Source: Gilliamella sp. N-G2
GTDB taxonomy: Bacteria > Pseudomonadota > Gammaproteobacteria > Enterobacterales > Orbaceae
Length of the DNA: 64,000 bases
Direction: 5' to 3'
Assembly (NCBI RefSeq): GCF_002142215.1
Contig: NZ_NAST01000009.1
Location: 1 to 64,000, forward strand
Shown piece by piece: positions 33,429 through 48,144 of the stretch. Positions within the stretch are counted from its first letter, which is position 1; each line of letters opens with the position of its first letter. Under the pieces are notes generated by a model that was given only the letters and a program-made list of their open reading frames with translations, was not told the origin of the DNA and made no database searches. Both the position numbers and the translations under genes were made by a program.

Positions 33429-34754
33429 TTAAAACAAGTTAAATCGATAATCAATTACGGTTTCTGCTGATAATGTTGGTGAACGTTGCGCATGGCCGTC
33501 TCTTAATTTAGGAGTAATGTCTTTGCTGCTCATGGTTTTATAAGACCAACCATAACCAAATTTTGACAAAATAGATAGATTTTTAAATGTTCCACTGGTT
33601 GGTTTCCAGATATTAAACACGTTGATTTCACCATTTTTTAGGGTTTCGTGTTTATAGTTAAATTCACCATAGTTTAGATATAAACCAGTGGTATTATCTT
33701 TAAAGAAGTCATAGCCTAACACGCTGGATAAAACCACTTCGCCATCACGCATATAGTCAGCACCTGCAGCAGCCATACCATTATAACGGCCACGGTTATT
33801 TTTACCTATGTGACGGCCATAATAACCGATAGCGCCTTTGCGATTGGCATCGGTATAAGCGATACCGAATTTGGCACTCCAATCTGCTTCTTTCCATTCA
33901 ACATCGGCTGCATAATGCCACGCTGAATCATCAAAATCACGCACATTGGCTTTCATTTTGTCATGATTTTTAAGAGCAGTACTGCCATAGATTTGTGAGC
34001 CAACGGTTAGTTTTTCTATCGGTTTATAAGAAAACTCAATCGCATGACGTTTAATATAATCTTTTGCTACACCATAAGAGTAGTCAAGTTTAATTACTTT
34101 ATCGTTATAGGCGATTTCAGCTGTTTTGATATTATCAATTTCAGATTTTCTATCTAAACTATAAAAATGCACTTTTTTGGCCGATTCACGTGGTAGAGCA
34201 CTATCAATATAAGCTAGCGATAACGCCAAATTAGAGTATTTAAGTGTTCCACTATAACCGAGATAACTGTTACGGGTTAAATGTTGCGATGAACTAATTA
34301 CTCCCATATCTTTTAAACTATGCCAACCAGCTTTACCATTAAAATTAATATCTTTATTACCAAGTTTGACTTTAGCATAACGTTGTGTAAATTTGTTAAA
34401 ACCGTGTGCATTGTGTTTATCCGCTTTTTTACCATCATTATAAAGTAAGTTACGAGTTGCAAAGTAATCACTGGCTCCAAGTTTGATGACATTGTCATAA
34501 GTAACATCGAATCCCAAGATATCTAACCAATAACCTGATTTATAGTTAAGTGTTAATGCTTGTCCCCATGCACTGTGAACTTCTTTGGGCTGCGATGCAT
34601 TTTCTTTTAAATACTTCCAATGATTACGTGTTGAAAATTCAAATTTACTATCTTTGAAAAAACTATTATCAGTATTTAGCGAATTTGCTTCAGCCGCAAC
34701 AGCTGAAAAACACATAATATTAAGAAGTGCTAGCGAAAGGTACTTTATTTTCAT
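33429..34754 (-). CDS. OprD/chitoporin-family outer-membrane porin
   Basis: The 441-residue protein has a signal peptide ending AVAAEA and a beta-barrel pattern with a C-terminal Phe (DYRFNLF). The N-terminal FFKDSKFEFSTRN, SAWGQALTLNYKSGY and WLDILGFDVTY blocks fit the OprD/ChiP family of substrate-selective channels. A BglG-type RNA antiterminator lies in its leader, so it is likely induced with the beta-glucoside PTS and admits glucosides or oligosaccharides. This parallels the role of BglH in the E. coli bgl operon, though that is a different porin family. Confidence 0.85.
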   Translation of the reverse strand: MKIKYLSLALLNIMCFSAVAAEANSLNTDNSFFKDSKFEFSTRNHWKYLKENASQPKEVHSAWGQALTLNYKSGYWLDILGFDVTYDNVIKLGASDYFATRNLLYNDGKKADKHNAHGFNKFTQRYAKVKLGNKDINFNGKAGWHSLKDMGVISSSQHLTRNSYLGYSGTLKYSNLALSLAYIDSALPRESAKKVHFYSLDRKSEIDNIKTAEIAYNDKVIKLDYSYGVAKDYIKRHAIEFSYKPIEKLTVGSQIYGSTALKNHDKMKANVRDFDDSAWHYAADVEWKEADWSAKFGIAYTDANRKGAIGYYGRHIGKNNRGRYNGMAAAGADYMRDGEVVLSSVLGYDFFKDNTTGLYLNYGEFNYKHETLKNGEINVFNIWKPTSGTFKNLSILSKFGYGWSYKTMSSKDITPKLRDGHAQRSPTLSAETVIDYRFNLF

Positions 34755-34776
34755 TGTTATATCCTATCTTTATTTT

Positions 34777-34859
34777 CCCAAAAAAAAACCTAAATACCGC
34801 CCACAAACCTATTGGTAGGGCTGATATTTAGGTTTTGCCTGCCTAAGCAGTAACAATCC
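34777..34859 (-). promoter_or_regulatory. BglG-type RNA antiterminator (RAT) and terminator before porin
   Basis: On the minus strand, bases 34859-34831 are a 29-base RAT starting GGATTGTTACTGC and ending GGCAGGCAAAACC, close to the known consensus. Its last bases overlap a 12-base terminator stem (34825-34836 with 34785-34796) followed by a T-run. Binding of active BglG-family protein to the RAT would prevent the terminator from forming and allow porin transcription. Confidence 0.9.
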
Positions 34860-34929
34860 TATTTTACTAATTTAATTGCTAATCATTTAATTTTATTCAG
34901 ATTATGGCTATTTGGTTGCCTCCAGTTGT

Positions 34930-35748
34930 TTATTTATTTAGTGATAATTTACCTTGATTAACATAGTCCATACTGCCAATTTCAACTACACTATATTTAC
35001 CATTTTGATACACAATTTTAACCACGGTAGCATTTGACAATGGTTTGTTTTTATTTGGGTTATCGGTTAAATCAGAAATCATAGCTTGCATTGACATTCC
35101 AGATGAAATAGCCAAAATATTTTTTTGATGCTTATTCTGGGCTGTTTTTACAATGCTATGCAGAGCATTTTGGGTACGCTCTTTAACCTGCTCAAAGTTC
35201 TCCGCTTGATGTTTAGGGTCACTCTTAGCGATGGCATCAGTTAGAGTTGCCACGGGAATTTGTCCTTGCACATAACTTTTATAAAAGCTATCAACAGATT
35301 TAAAACCAAGAGATTTCATGGATGCAGATACCATTTTGGCATTGCTTCCACCTTCAAATCCGCCATAAAAGACTTCTCGTAAACCTTTTAATTCTTGGAT
35401 CTGGTAATCTTTAACACCTTTTTGTTGTAACAAAACTTGCATTGTTTCACGCTGACGTCCAGCATCACTGGTGTAATAAGCATCAAATTGAATGTGTTGA
35501 TCTTTAAAACCTTCTCCTAAATAACGAGCAACTTCAATACCTTTGTCAGTCAATGGTGAATCAGCCCAACCTTGTACAAGATCATAGGTATTAAATAAAG
35601 TTTTACCGTGTCGAGCAAAATAAATATTTATGGCATCATCACTATTATTGTTTGTTGCATTATTTGCTTGATTGCTACAACCAGTAGCAAGCGTTGTTAA
35701 TAACAGTGCACTAGTAACGAATACTGCTTTAATTTTTTTATTTTTCAT
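34930..35748 (-). CDS. Histidine phosphatase-like lipoprotein lacking second His
   Basis: The 272-residue protein is a paralogue of the periplasmic phosphatase at 32652. It has a lipoprotein signal with the Cys at residue 24 (LATGCSNQ) and a polar linker. H47 in ARHGKT, the Arg in SDAGRQR and the Glu in YGGFEGG are kept, but the C-terminal catalytic His is Ser216 (AISSGMS instead of VVSHGMA), so activity is doubtful. It could be a binding or sensory protein. I chose ATG 35748, which has GAGG six bases upstream, over ATG 35760. It follows bglA in the same orientation. Confidence 0.82.
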   Translation of the reverse strand: MKNKKIKAVFVTSALLLTTLATGCSNQANNATNNNSDDAINIYFARHGKTLFNTYDLVQGWADSPLTDKGIEVARYLGEGFKDQHIQFDAYYTSDAGRQRETMQVLLQQKGVKDYQIQELKGLREVFYGGFEGGSNAKMVSASMKSLGFKSVDSFYKSYVQGQIPVATLTDAIAKSDPKHQAENFEQVKERTQNALHSIVKTAQNKHQKNILAISSGMSMQAMISDLTDNPNKNKPLSNATVVKIVYQNGKYSVVEIGSMDYVNQGKLSLNK

Positions 35749-35793
35749 CTTTAGCCTCATATGGCATAGTCATTAGTATGATGAGTGAAATTA

Positions 35794-35820
35794 CCGGTAG
35801 GGCAAATGAAGACCTACCGG
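35794..35820 (-). terminator. Intercistronic hairpin between bglA and lipoprotein gene
   Basis: The perfect eight-base stem CCGGTAGG/CCTACCGG (35794-35801 and 35813-35820) has no strong T-run downstream on the minus strand. It may be a partial terminator or mRNA-stabilising structure that lowers expression of the lipoprotein relative to bglA. Confidence 0.45.
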
Positions 35821-35828
35821 AATCATCA

Positions 35829-39128
<3,300 letters not shown>

Positions 39129-39150
39129 TTATCCTTATTTAAGCGCAAAA

Positions 39151-39227
39151 AAAAACCTAAACCCCAAGTCCATTAGGGGTTTAGGTTTTGCTTGTACCAA
39201 TAATAACTATTGATACAATAACAATCC
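39151..39227 (-). promoter_or_regulatory. BglG-type RAT with extended hairpin and terminator before bglF
   Basis: On the minus strand GGATTGTTATTGTATC begins the element and GTACAAGCAAAACC ends it (39227-39184), keeping the conserved RAT ends. The central hairpin is about 15 bases longer than in the porin RAT, with arms around TTGTATCAATA/TATTGGTACAA. The GGTTTT end overlaps a 14-base terminator stem (39176-39189 with 39152-39165) followed by a T-run. Confidence 0.87.
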
Positions 39228-39300
39228 AAAAATTTCTAAGTTAAAATAACATATTTTTAATTCTCTTGTTTACTGATATTTAGCTAATTTGTGATTTAAG

Positions 39301-40149
<849 letters not shown>

Positions 40150-40281
40150 TTACAGTCTAAATTAAAGGTTAAATTATTATGTCTAGCTTAACAAAAATAG
40201 AAAGTAATAAAATGAAAAAGTGTGATAGGTATCAAAATTTGGCTTAAAATTTATTGATCTTTTGCAGTAAAAAGTAGCAAT

Positions 40282-40310
40282 CAACCCGACGGGCAAGCCA
40301 TGTCGGGTTG
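40282..40310 (-). terminator. Probable htpG terminator
   Basis: The nine-base stem CAACCCGAC/GTCGGGTTG (40282-40290 and 40302-40310) lies 23 bases past the htpG stop. On the minus strand a T-rich stretch follows after a few bases. Confidence 0.55.
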
Positions 40311-40332
40311 AAAATTAGGAATTGAAAATTAA

Positions 40333-42207
40333 TTATTGAGCAAGTAATTTATTCATAGTCTGAATAAATTTGCTTGGATCACTTAATGATCCTTTTTCAG
40401 CAAGAAGCGCTTGATCTAACAATAACTCAACCCAGTCACTAAATGTTGTTTGATCTTGAGTATTAGCGATGCGTTTAACTAATTGATGATCAGGATTAAT
40501 CTCAAATGTGTATTTGATCTCTGGCGCTTTCTGTCCTGCAGCAGCGAATAACTTAGCCATTTGGGTAGACATTTCATCTGCAGCTGTCGTCACAATTGCC
40601 GGTGTATCAGTTAAACGATGGGTTAATTTAACCTCTTTAACTTTGTCAGCTAAAACTTTTTTCACACGCTCGATAAATGGCTCAAGTTCTTTTTCAACTT
40701 GTTTTTGTTCATCACTATTTTCATCGGCTAATTTCTCGATTGATTCGTCAGATTTACTGATAGATTGGAATTGTTTACCAGCAAATTCAGTTAAATTGCT
40801 CATCATCCATTCGTCAATACGATCAGAAAGTAATAATACCTCGATACCTTTTTTACGGAATAATTCAAGGTGAGGACTATTTTTGGCTGCGCAATAACTA
40901 TCGGCAGTAATAAAGTAGATCTTCTCTTGACCTTCTTGCATACGACTGATGTAATCATCTAATGATACGCTCTGTACCTCGCTATCACTGTTAGTGGTAG
41001 TAAAGCGTAATAACTTAGCAATAGACTCACGATTGCTAAAATCTTCACCAGTCCCTTCTTTTAAAACCAGACCAAATTCACTCCAGAATTGTTGATATTG
41101 TTCTTTGTCATCTTTAGCAAGTTTATCAAGCATTTGTAAAACACGTTTAGTACATGCATTGCGTAAATTCTGGGTTACTTTGTTATCTTGCAGGATTTCG
41201 CGTGAAACATTTAATGGTAAATCATTAGAATCAATTAAACCTTTTACAAAGCGTAAGTAATTTGGCATAAATTGTTCTGCATCGTCCATAATAAAAACAC
41301 GTTGCACATACAATTTTAAACCATGTTTATTGTCACGATTCCACATATCCCATGGCGCTTTAGATGGAATATAGAGCAAACTAGTATATTCTTGTTTACC
41401 TTCAACACGATTGTGACTCCAACTTAGCGGATCGGCAAAATCGTGTGAAATATGTTTATAGAACTCTTTATATTCTTCATCAGTTACTTCTGATTTGCTA
41501 CGCGTCCAAAGTGCTTGGGCCTTATTAACTTTTTCCCATTTAACTTCTTTGCTTTCTTCATCAGTAGTTTGTACTTCAACTGGTAAAGAGATATGATCCG
41601 AATATTTGCTAATAATTGAACGTAAGCGCCAATCATCTAAAAACTCTTTTTCATCATCTTTTAAATGTAGGACGATTTCAGTACCACGTGTTTCTTTATT
41701 AGTATCAGAAATGGTATATTCACCTTCACCAGCAGATTGCCACATAACAGCTTCATCTGCTTTGGCTGTTGCCGCACGAGTTGTAACAGTAACATTATCA
41801 GCAACAATAAATGCTGAGTAAAAACCAACCCCGAATTGACCAATAAGTTGGCTATCTTTAGCTTGATCACTACCAATTGATTCTAAAAATGCTTTGGTGC
41901 CTGATTTAGCAATTGTTCCTAAATTCTCAATGACTTCATCACGAGTCATACCAATACCATTGTCGGCAATGGTTAAGGTGCCTGCTTCTTTGTTGGTTGA
42001 AATACGAACCCCAAGCTCGGCATCACCAGCGTATAAATCTGGATTTTCAAGTGCTTTAAAACGAAGCTTATCAGCTGCATCTGAAGCATTTGAAATTAAT
42101 TCTCTTAAAAATATTTCTTTATTAGAATATAAAGAGTGAATCATTAAATGAAGAATTTGTTTAACTTCGGATTGAAATCCACGTGTTTCAGTTCCTTGCT
42201 TACTCAT
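40333..42207 (-). CDS. htpG: Molecular chaperone HtpG (Hsp90)
   Basis: The 624-residue cytosolic ATP-dependent chaperone matches the E. coli length. The N-terminal ATPase domain has [26 protein letters not shown] and [11 protein letters not shown]. The middle domain and C-terminal dimerisation domain follow, without the MEEVD tail of eukaryotic Hsp90. No sigma-32 promoter was recognised in the 270 bases upstream. Confidence 0.97.
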   Translation of the reverse strand: MSKQGTETRGFQSEVKQILHLMIHSLYSNKEIFLRELISNASDAADKLRFKALENPDLYAGDAELGVRISTNKEAGTLTIADNGIGMTRDEVIENLGTIAKSGTKAFLESIGSDQAKDSQLIGQFGVGFYSAFIVADNVTVTTRAATAKADEAVMWQSAGEGEYTISDTNKETRGTEIVLHLKDDEKEFLDDWRLRSIISKYSDHISLPVEVQTTDEESKEVKWEKVNKAQALWTRSKSEVTDEEYKEFYKHISHDFADPLSWSHNRVEGKQEYTSLLYIPSKAPWDMWNRDNKHGLKLYVQRVFIMDDAEQFMPNYLRFVKGLIDSNDLPLNVSREILQDNKVTQNLRNACTKRVLQMLDKLAKDDKEQYQQFWSEFGLVLKEGTGEDFSNRESIAKLLRFTTTNSDSEVQSVSLDDYISRMQEGQEKIYFITADSYCAAKNSPHLELFRKKGIEVLLLSDRIDEWMMSNLTEFAGKQFQSISKSDESIEKLADENSDEQKQVEKELEPFIERVKKVLADKVKEVKLTHRLTDTPAIVTTAADEMSTQMAKLFAAAGQKAPEIKYTFEINPDHQLVKRIANTQDQTTFSDWVELLLDQALLAEKGSLSDPSKFIQTMNKLLAQ

Positions 42208-42433
42208 TGACTAATACCTCAGCTATATTTGCAAATTCAATTAATATTAACCACAAAACGTTCATCTTACTAATGCGATAAATAAGATGTAATCTCGTTA
42301 ATATTAACTGATTAACATTGACATAATGATTTGATTAATTGTTGTATCGTTATATGGGAATAAAAAAGACAATTTCAAGTGAGAGTATTAAGATAACTAA
42401 TTAATTGCTGATTTTTTAGTTATTTGGGCAATA

Positions 42434-42463
42434 AAAAAGCCCTGATATTAATCAAGGCTTTTA
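42434..42463 (-). terminator. Terminator of NSS transporter gene
   Basis: AAAAGCCcTGAT pairs with ATCAaGGCTTTT (about 42434-42462, one mismatch) and is followed by T residues on the minus strand. Confidence 0.75.
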
Positions 42464-42481
42464 AATTTACTAACCATTTAA

Positions 42482-43855
42482 TTATCGAGTTTCTGGTAAA
42501 AATCCACAAACTAAAATAACTACTACGGCCACAGGAATGATGACGCGAGTCAAGATTGACCATACACCAAACCAGAAATTGCCTAAGTTCAATTCTTTAC
42601 GAATGATTTTTTGGTTCATCATCCAAGCACCGAAGATTACAGTTCCTAAGCCAGTCACAGGTAACATAATCTTACTCGTTAGATAGTCGAGTAAATCGAA
42701 AATATTTTTACCAAATAACGTGACATCTGACCATTCATTAAAGGATAAAATACAAGCAATACCTAATGCCCAAATTAATACACTACTAACCACTGTCGCA
42801 GTTTTACGCCCCATAGGCGTTTTCTCTTCTAAAAGCTCTACAGTTGGTTCAAGTAATGAAATTGATGAAGTTAAGGCAGCAAAAGTTAGGAAGATAAAGA
42901 ATAAACAACCTAAAATTGAGCCAGCAGCCATATTACCAAAGGCAATTGGTAAAGTAACAAAGATAAGGCCAGGTCCAGAACCAGCTTCTAAACCATTAGC
43001 AAAAACTAACGGGAAGATCGCCATACCAGATAACATGGCCACAATAACGTCTAAAATAACCACGGTGCGAGCAGTAGATAGTAAATTCACATCTTTACCA
43101 AGATATGAACCATAAGCCATCATAATCCCCATACCTAATGATAAACTGAAGAACGCATGACCTAAAGCGGCTAAAATTGCGGTACCGTTTAATGCTGACC
43201 AATTAGGGGTGAATAAAAAGTCAAACGCTACACCAAATGATGGGCCACTAACAATTGCAGCGTAAGCGACTAACACTAATAATAAAATACCTAAGCCTGG
43301 CATCATAACCTTACAAGCGCGCTCTAAACCAGCACCAACGCCCATAGCCACAATGATGGTATTGGCTGCCATAAACACGGTATGCCAAGTTAAAAGGCTA
43401 CCGACATTACTAAGGAAACCACTAAAAATTTGTCCTGTAGCTGCGCCATCAACACCATCAAAGCTACCATTGATAGCTAAAAAGATATAATCAGTCGCCC
43501 AGCCACCAATTACACTATAAAAAGAAAGAATTAAAAACGAGCCAAGTACACCAATAATACCAACCCAGCGCCATAATTTTGAGCGACCTTCTGATACCGC
43601 AACATCTTCCATGGTATGAATTGGGTTTTTTTGTCCGCGACGGCCGATTAACCATTCTAAAACTAAAATTGGCAAGCCAATGACAAACATAAATAGTAAA
43701 TAGGTTAGTACAAATGCTGAACCACCCATTTCACCTGCCATATATGGAAATTTCCATATATTACCTAATCCCACAGCAGAACCGGCAGCCGCAAGCATAA
43801 ATCCCATGCGAGAGCTCCACTGTGAATGACTTTTCTTCATAGTACCTGTACTCAT
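42482..43855 (-). CDS. Neurotransmitter:sodium symporter family transporter
   Basis: The 457-residue inner-membrane protein has about 11-12 hydrophobic segments with the LeuT fold. The N-terminal sodium/substrate site AAAGSAVGLGNIWKFPY and the GGSAFVLTYL block are diagnostic. Bacterial members import amino acids with sodium; the substrate is unknown. It is monocistronic. Confidence 0.92.
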   Translation of the reverse strand: MSTGTMKKSHSQWSSRMGFMLAAAGSAVGLGNIWKFPYMAGEMGGSAFVLTYLLFMFVIGLPILVLEWLIGRRGQKNPIHTMEDVAVSEGRSKLWRWVGIIGVLGSFLILSFYSVIGGWATDYIFLAINGSFDGVDGAATGQIFSGFLSNVGSLLTWHTVFMAANTIIVAMGVGAGLERACKVMMPGLGILLLVLVAYAAIVSGPSFGVAFDFLFTPNWSALNGTAILAALGHAFFSLSLGMGIMMAYGSYLGKDVNLLSTARTVVILDVIVAMLSGMAIFPLVFANGLEAGSGPGLIFVTLPIAFGNMAAGSILGCLFFIFLTFAALTSSISLLEPTVELLEEKTPMGRKTATVVSSVLIWALGIACILSFNEWSDVTLFGKNIFDLLDYLTSKIMLPVTGLGTVIFGAWMMNQKIIRKELNLGNFWFGVWSILTRVIIPVAVVVILVCGFLPETR

Positions 43856-44472
43856 GAATCTATTTTCCCTAGAGTTTTTGATTAAATATTTAACTTTAGT
43901 ATCAGCAAAAGCCTAACTATTTTTTTATTAGATAAATAAAGCGCTAAATCATGCCATGAAATAAGTCTATAAACAAGAAGACATTACCATTTAAAGCTAT
44001 TACTATTAAAAGATTTGATTTCTTAAAGCAATATTATAAATTGGTTCAATTTTATATTTGAACTGAATTGTGATTAAAAATTTAAGAAGCCACTATATGA
44101 TATAGCATGGAATGTAACTAGTAAAAAAGTTGAAAAATGACATTTTTGACGATTAAATTTAGACTATTGCAACCCCTTTTTTACGGATAAAAATAAAATG
44201 TTTTAAAAAAATCATATTGTTGAAAATATTTTTAAAAAAAGTGTTCAAAAGAATAAATGCACTTTGCCTTTTGGCAAACAAAATTTATAGTATATCGGGT
44301 CTTAGTTTTCTGTCGTGTAGGTTGTTTAGAAATGAACATCTTCCGGCTAGGACAAAAATCTTAATAATTATTTACTAATTCGAGTTTGCTATAATCACCT
44401 AATATATATATAATTTTCCCTGCAAGGATTGCATATTTTTAGATAAAAATTATAAATTAAAGGATTAAGAAC
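43856..44472. other. Long region upstream of third adhesin
   Basis: No gene is supported in these 617 AT-rich bases. A palindromic hairpin TTTGCC-TTTT-GGCAAA lies at 44263-44278. An extended -10 (TGCTATAAT, 44387-44395) is a plausible promoter element for the adhesin gene at 44473, giving a leader of about 70 bases. An alternating TA run follows directly at about 44402-44412. Confidence 0.4.
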
Positions 44473-46371
44473 ATGTTGAGATACCCTTATTTAGGTGCTA
44501 TTTCTAATTTAATTGTTATTACAACATTGACCAATAAAGAAAATATATCGAGTTACGTCCCTTCAATACAGCAATTATTCATTAATAAGCCAATAAAGCG
44601 AAATTCAACGTTTAATCAAACACTACTTAAATATTCATCCTCAGTTTGCCAAACAATAGTGAAATCTTTGAAAAAGATTTGTTTATCTTCTATGGCTTTT
44701 TCAACTATATTTAGCCCTGTATACGCGTTAAGTTCATTTACCACAGAAAGTATAAAAGGTAATGCACCATATTTAACGCTAGATGATGGTGTTAGTAAAA
44801 TAACTAGTACAGAAGAGCTACTGGCAATTAAATTACCTAATGGTACTGTGATAACCCCGCAAAATGATGTATCAAGTATAACCAATCCGATCGAGTTACC
44901 TGATAAAAAAAATACTTATGGCAGTGTACAAACGATTGTTCCATTACCTATATCAGGCAATAATCAGTTTCCTGTAATAAATATGACTGATTTACTTGCT
45001 GCACCGTATAATTATTTCGCAGATGATGATGGTGATGGATTTGATACTAATGACCTAATCACCGCAACCGCGACAGGTGAAATTAAGATAAAATGGGAAG
45101 CCCGTAATCCTGCCGTAGCAGATATTAATGCTAAAAACGCATTTATAGATATTACATCGAAGGTGAAAAGTCATCCTGATACCATTCCAGATTTATGTGA
45201 TGGGGTACATAAAATAACTATTAGCGCTAGTGATAGTGAGTTAACTACACCTTATGGTGATCCCAATACAAATCATTTTCAAGAAGGCTCACATAGTTAT
45301 TATTTAACGCCAAAATTAGATCCAAAAGTTTGTTATGCCCAACCAAATTTGTTTTTTGATGGGGGAAGTCTAGGCGGTATTGATTATCAGGTAGATGGAA
45401 TTTTATGGGATGTCGCACAAGTCGAGGATGGCAGTGATTATGGGGATTATCGAGGGTATCCAAGTAAAGGTATTAAGGTATTGCGAGCAACCAATAGTGG
45501 TAATTATCAAGGTGAAACTTCAATAACTAAAAATAACTTTCCAACTACCGGGTCACATGGATTGTATTTTTATTTACTATTTGGCGGTATAACACCTGAA
45601 GCGGTATTAGCTGCCAATGGCAGTACTGTACAATCTATAGAGGGGGGCAATGTTAGTTTATCATTAAGTGTAAGTAAAACCACTGAATGGGAGCATAGTG
45701 GTCATGGACCGGAACCATATGGATTGGCTGAACCTGCTATAAAAATAACCTTAATCGGCCCACGTTTCAATTCTACGGATAAGAGTTTTAGACCAATGAC
45801 TTTCAGATTATATGCTGATAGTAATAAAAGTACGCTAATTTATGAATTTAAATTAATGCGTTGGTTTATTGCTAATCCTGAGATTATTTTTAGTAATGAA
45901 AATGAAAATTCTTCTCGCCCTATTAGTTCTAACGATGAGGCGTTAAATTATCAAGCTAAGGCAAGGGATTATTGTAAAAGTTTAGGTAGTGGTTATCGAT
46001 TGCCAGATGTGAATGATTTTTCCAATACCAATCCTGGCGATGGTTGGATTGGCGGTTATGTTAATAGATATGGTAAGTATGCTCGTCGACAATTAAGTTA
46101 TCAGGAGAATGGAAAATGGATTGGTGGAATTGCGAATGAATGGGGGTGTATGGCTGAAGATGATTTGTATGATCCTGGTCATAATATGCTTTGCCAAACT
46201 TATACAGGAACAGACTGGCAATCGTATCAGTATTGGACAAATAATGTAACTTCACAATCTGAGCAATCTAAAAATAACGGAAAACCATTTATATATGTAA
46301 ATGAAGGATATATCGACACAATTGATATGATTCTCGGAGATGGTATTTTTGCTGCTTGTGTTACACCTTAA
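44473..46371 (+). CDS. Invasin-like secreted adhesin with extended signal peptide
   Basis: The 632-residue protein is the intact member of the three adhesins. It begins MLRYPYLGAIS, has an unusually long N-terminal region, then a hydrophobic segment with cleavage near VYA|LSSF (residue 85). The mature part carries ESIKGNAP, DDDGDGFD, HSYYLTPK, CYAQPN, NFPTTGSHGLYFYL, TFRLYADSNK and a C-terminal region from YCKSLGSGYRLPD through NEWG, YWTNN and FAACVTP, matching the InvasinE/SinH-type adhesion domain by memory. No barrel, LPXTG-like or other anchor was seen. A six-G run (45642-45647) lies mid-gene. AAAGGA precedes the ATG. Unlike the other two loci, no MutS-like companion follows; pgm is convergent. 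Confidence 0.82.
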   Translation: MLRYPYLGAISNLIVITTLTNKENISSYVPSIQQLFINKPIKRNSTFNQTLLKYSSSVCQTIVKSLKKICLSSMAFSTIFSPVYALSSFTTESIKGNAPYLTLDDGVSKITSTEELLAIKLPNGTVITPQNDVSSITNPIELPDKKNTYGSVQTIVPLPISGNNQFPVINMTDLLAAPYNYFADDDGDGFDTNDLITATATGEIKIKWEARNPAVADINAKNAFIDITSKVKSHPDTIPDLCDGVHKITISASDSELTTPYGDPNTNHFQEGSHSYYLTPKLDPKVCYAQPNLFFDGGSLGGIDYQVDGILWDVAQVEDGSDYGDYRGYPSKGIKVLRATNSGNYQGETSITKNNFPTTGSHGLYFYLLFGGITPEAVLAANGSTVQSIEGGNVSLSLSVSKTTEWEHSGHGPEPYGLAEPAIKITLIGPRFNSTDKSFRPMTFRLYADSNKSTLIYEFKLMRWFIANPEIIFSNENENSSRPISSNDEALNYQAKARDYCKSLGSGYRLPDVNDFSNTNPGDGWIGGYVNRYGKYARRQLSYQENGKWIGGIANEWGCMAEDDLYDPGHNMLCQTYTGTDWQSYQYWTNNVTSQSEQSKNNGKPFIYVNEGYIDTIDMILGDGIFAACVTP

Positions 46372-46397
46372 GTGTTAATTACGATTATAAATAAAAA

Positions 46398-46421
46398 GTA
46401 GGTTAATTTTGATTAACCTAC
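46398..46421 (-). terminator. Terminator of pgm
   Basis: The nine-base stem GTAGGTTAA/TTAACCTAC (46398-46406 and 46413-46421) is followed by a T-run on the minus strand. It lies between the convergent adhesin and pgm genes. Confidence 0.7.
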
Positions 46422-46432
46422 CTAAGTTTAGT

Positions 46433-48070
46433 TTATTGAATTGCTTTAGCGACTATTTGCTGTGCTTCTTGTTGAAGAGTTAATAGATGCTCATTACCGA
46501 TAAAACTTTCTGCATAAATCTTATAAGCATCTTCTGTACCAGAAGGACGAGCAGCAAACCACCCGTTTTGAGTGATCACTTTTAAACCACCAATTGGCGC
46601 ATTATTCGCTGGTGCTGTGGTTAAGCATTGAGTAATTTCCTCACCAGCTAGTTTATCTGTGGTTAATTGGCTGGCATCGAGTTTGGCTAATTTTTGTTTT
46701 TCAGTAAATGATGCAGGTGCTTGAATTCGACCATAATAAGAAACACCAAATTTAGCTTCAAGTTCTTGGTATTGCTCCTGTGGATTTTTGCCTGTTTTAG
46801 CCGTCATTTCCGCCGCTAATAAGCATAAAATGATGCCATCTTTATCCGTTGCCCAAACTTTGCCATTAGTTCTTAAGAATGAACCACCTGCACTTTCTTC
46901 ACCGGCAAAACCGAGTTTACCATGATAAAGTCCATCAGCATACCATTTAAAGCCAACTGGATATTCAAGGTATTTTTTGTTTAAGCTACTAGCAACACGA
47001 TCGATCATTGAGCTAGTGACCAGCGTTTTACCAATAGCGATATTTTGATGCCACTGTGGACGATTTTGAAATAAATAGTTTACGCAAGTTGAAAGGTAAG
47101 CATTCGGATTCATTAACCCTTTTGGTGTAACAATGCCGTGACGGTCAGCATCAGTATCGTTACCAAAAGCTAAATCAAATTTATCTTTGAGGTTTAATAA
47201 ACCGGCCATTGCCCAGCGACTTGAACAATCCATACGGATCACTTCATCATGATCAAGGTGCATAAAGCTAAATGTTGGGTCAATTTTATTGTTGACGATT
47301 TCAAGGTTTATGCCGTATTTTTCAGCAATGCGGGGCCAATAAGTAATACATGCACCGCCAAGTGGATCAACACCAATTTTTAGCGATGATGTTTTAATTA
47401 ATGACAGATCTAAAATATTTTCAAGATCGTTAACATAATCAGTTTCATATTCTTTAGTATGAACGTAGTCTGATTTTATTGCTTTCTCTAAGCTAACACG
47501 TTTAACACCACTAAGGTTATTTTTTAATAATTCATTAGCACGGTTTTCGATTTGTTTAGTTATATCAGTATCAGCTGGACCACCATTAGTCGGATTATAT
47601 TTGATACCGCCATCTTCAGGTGGATTATGTGATGGAGTAATAACTATGCCATCAGCTAATTGAGATTGTTTATCCTGATTATAAGTCAATATTGCATGAG
47701 AGATCACTGGTGTGGGAGTATAGCCCCAATTTTGCGCTATAACTACAGTTTGTTCATTCGCCACAAAGACTTCAAGCACTGATTTTAAAGCAAGTTCAGA
47801 TAAAGCATGGGTATCTTGACCAATAAAACATGGTCCAGTGATATTGTTTGCTTTGCGATATTCGGCTACCGCTTGGGCAATTGCTAATATGTGTGCTTCA
47901 TTGAAGGTTGCTTTATTTGAGCTACCACGATGACCTGATGTACCAAAAATAACTAATTGGCTAACATTATCAACATTTGGTTGAATTTGATAATAGTTAT
48001 TTTGTAATGTTTGGATATTAATTAGGTCAGATGGTTGAGCTAATAATCCCGCACGGCTTGACTTAGCCAT
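46433..48070 (-). CDS. pgm: Phosphoglucomutase (alpha-D-glucose)
   Basis: The 545-residue enzyme interconverts glucose-1- and glucose-6-phosphate, linking glycogen, trehalose and envelope sugar nucleotides to glycolysis. The phosphoserine loop is [16 protein letters not shown], the metal loop DTDADRHG and the C-terminal phosphate-binding [14 protein letters not shown]. Length matches E. coli Pgm. It follows seqA, as in E. coli. Confidence 0.96.
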   Translation of the reverse strand: MAKSSRAGLLAQPSDLINIQTLQNNYYQIQPNVDNVSQLVIFGTSGHRGSSNKATFNEAHILAIAQAVAEYRKANNITGPCFIGQDTHALSELALKSVLEVFVANEQTVVIAQNWGYTPTPVISHAILTYNQDKQSQLADGIVITPSHNPPEDGGIKYNPTNGGPADTDITKQIENRANELLKNNLSGVKRVSLEKAIKSDYVHTKEYETDYVNDLENILDLSLIKTSSLKIGVDPLGGACITYWPRIAEKYGINLEIVNNKIDPTFSFMHLDHDEVIRMDCSSRWAMAGLLNLKDKFDLAFGNDTDADRHGIVTPKGLMNPNAYLSTCVNYLFQNRPQWHQNIAIGKTLVTSSMIDRVASSLNKKYLEYPVGFKWYADGLYHGKLGFAGEESAGGSFLRTNGKVWATDKDGIILCLLAAEMTAKTGKNPQEQYQELEAKFGVSYYGRIQAPASFTEKQKLAKLDASQLTTDKLAGEEITQCLTTAPANNAPIGGLKVITQNGWFAARPSGTEDAYKIYAESFIGNEHLLTLQQEAQQIVAKAIQ

Positions 48071-48144
48071 TTTTTACTCCTCTCTCATAACTTTATTTTT
48101 ATATTCATTTTTATAATCAATATGTTAGTGAATTATTATATAGT

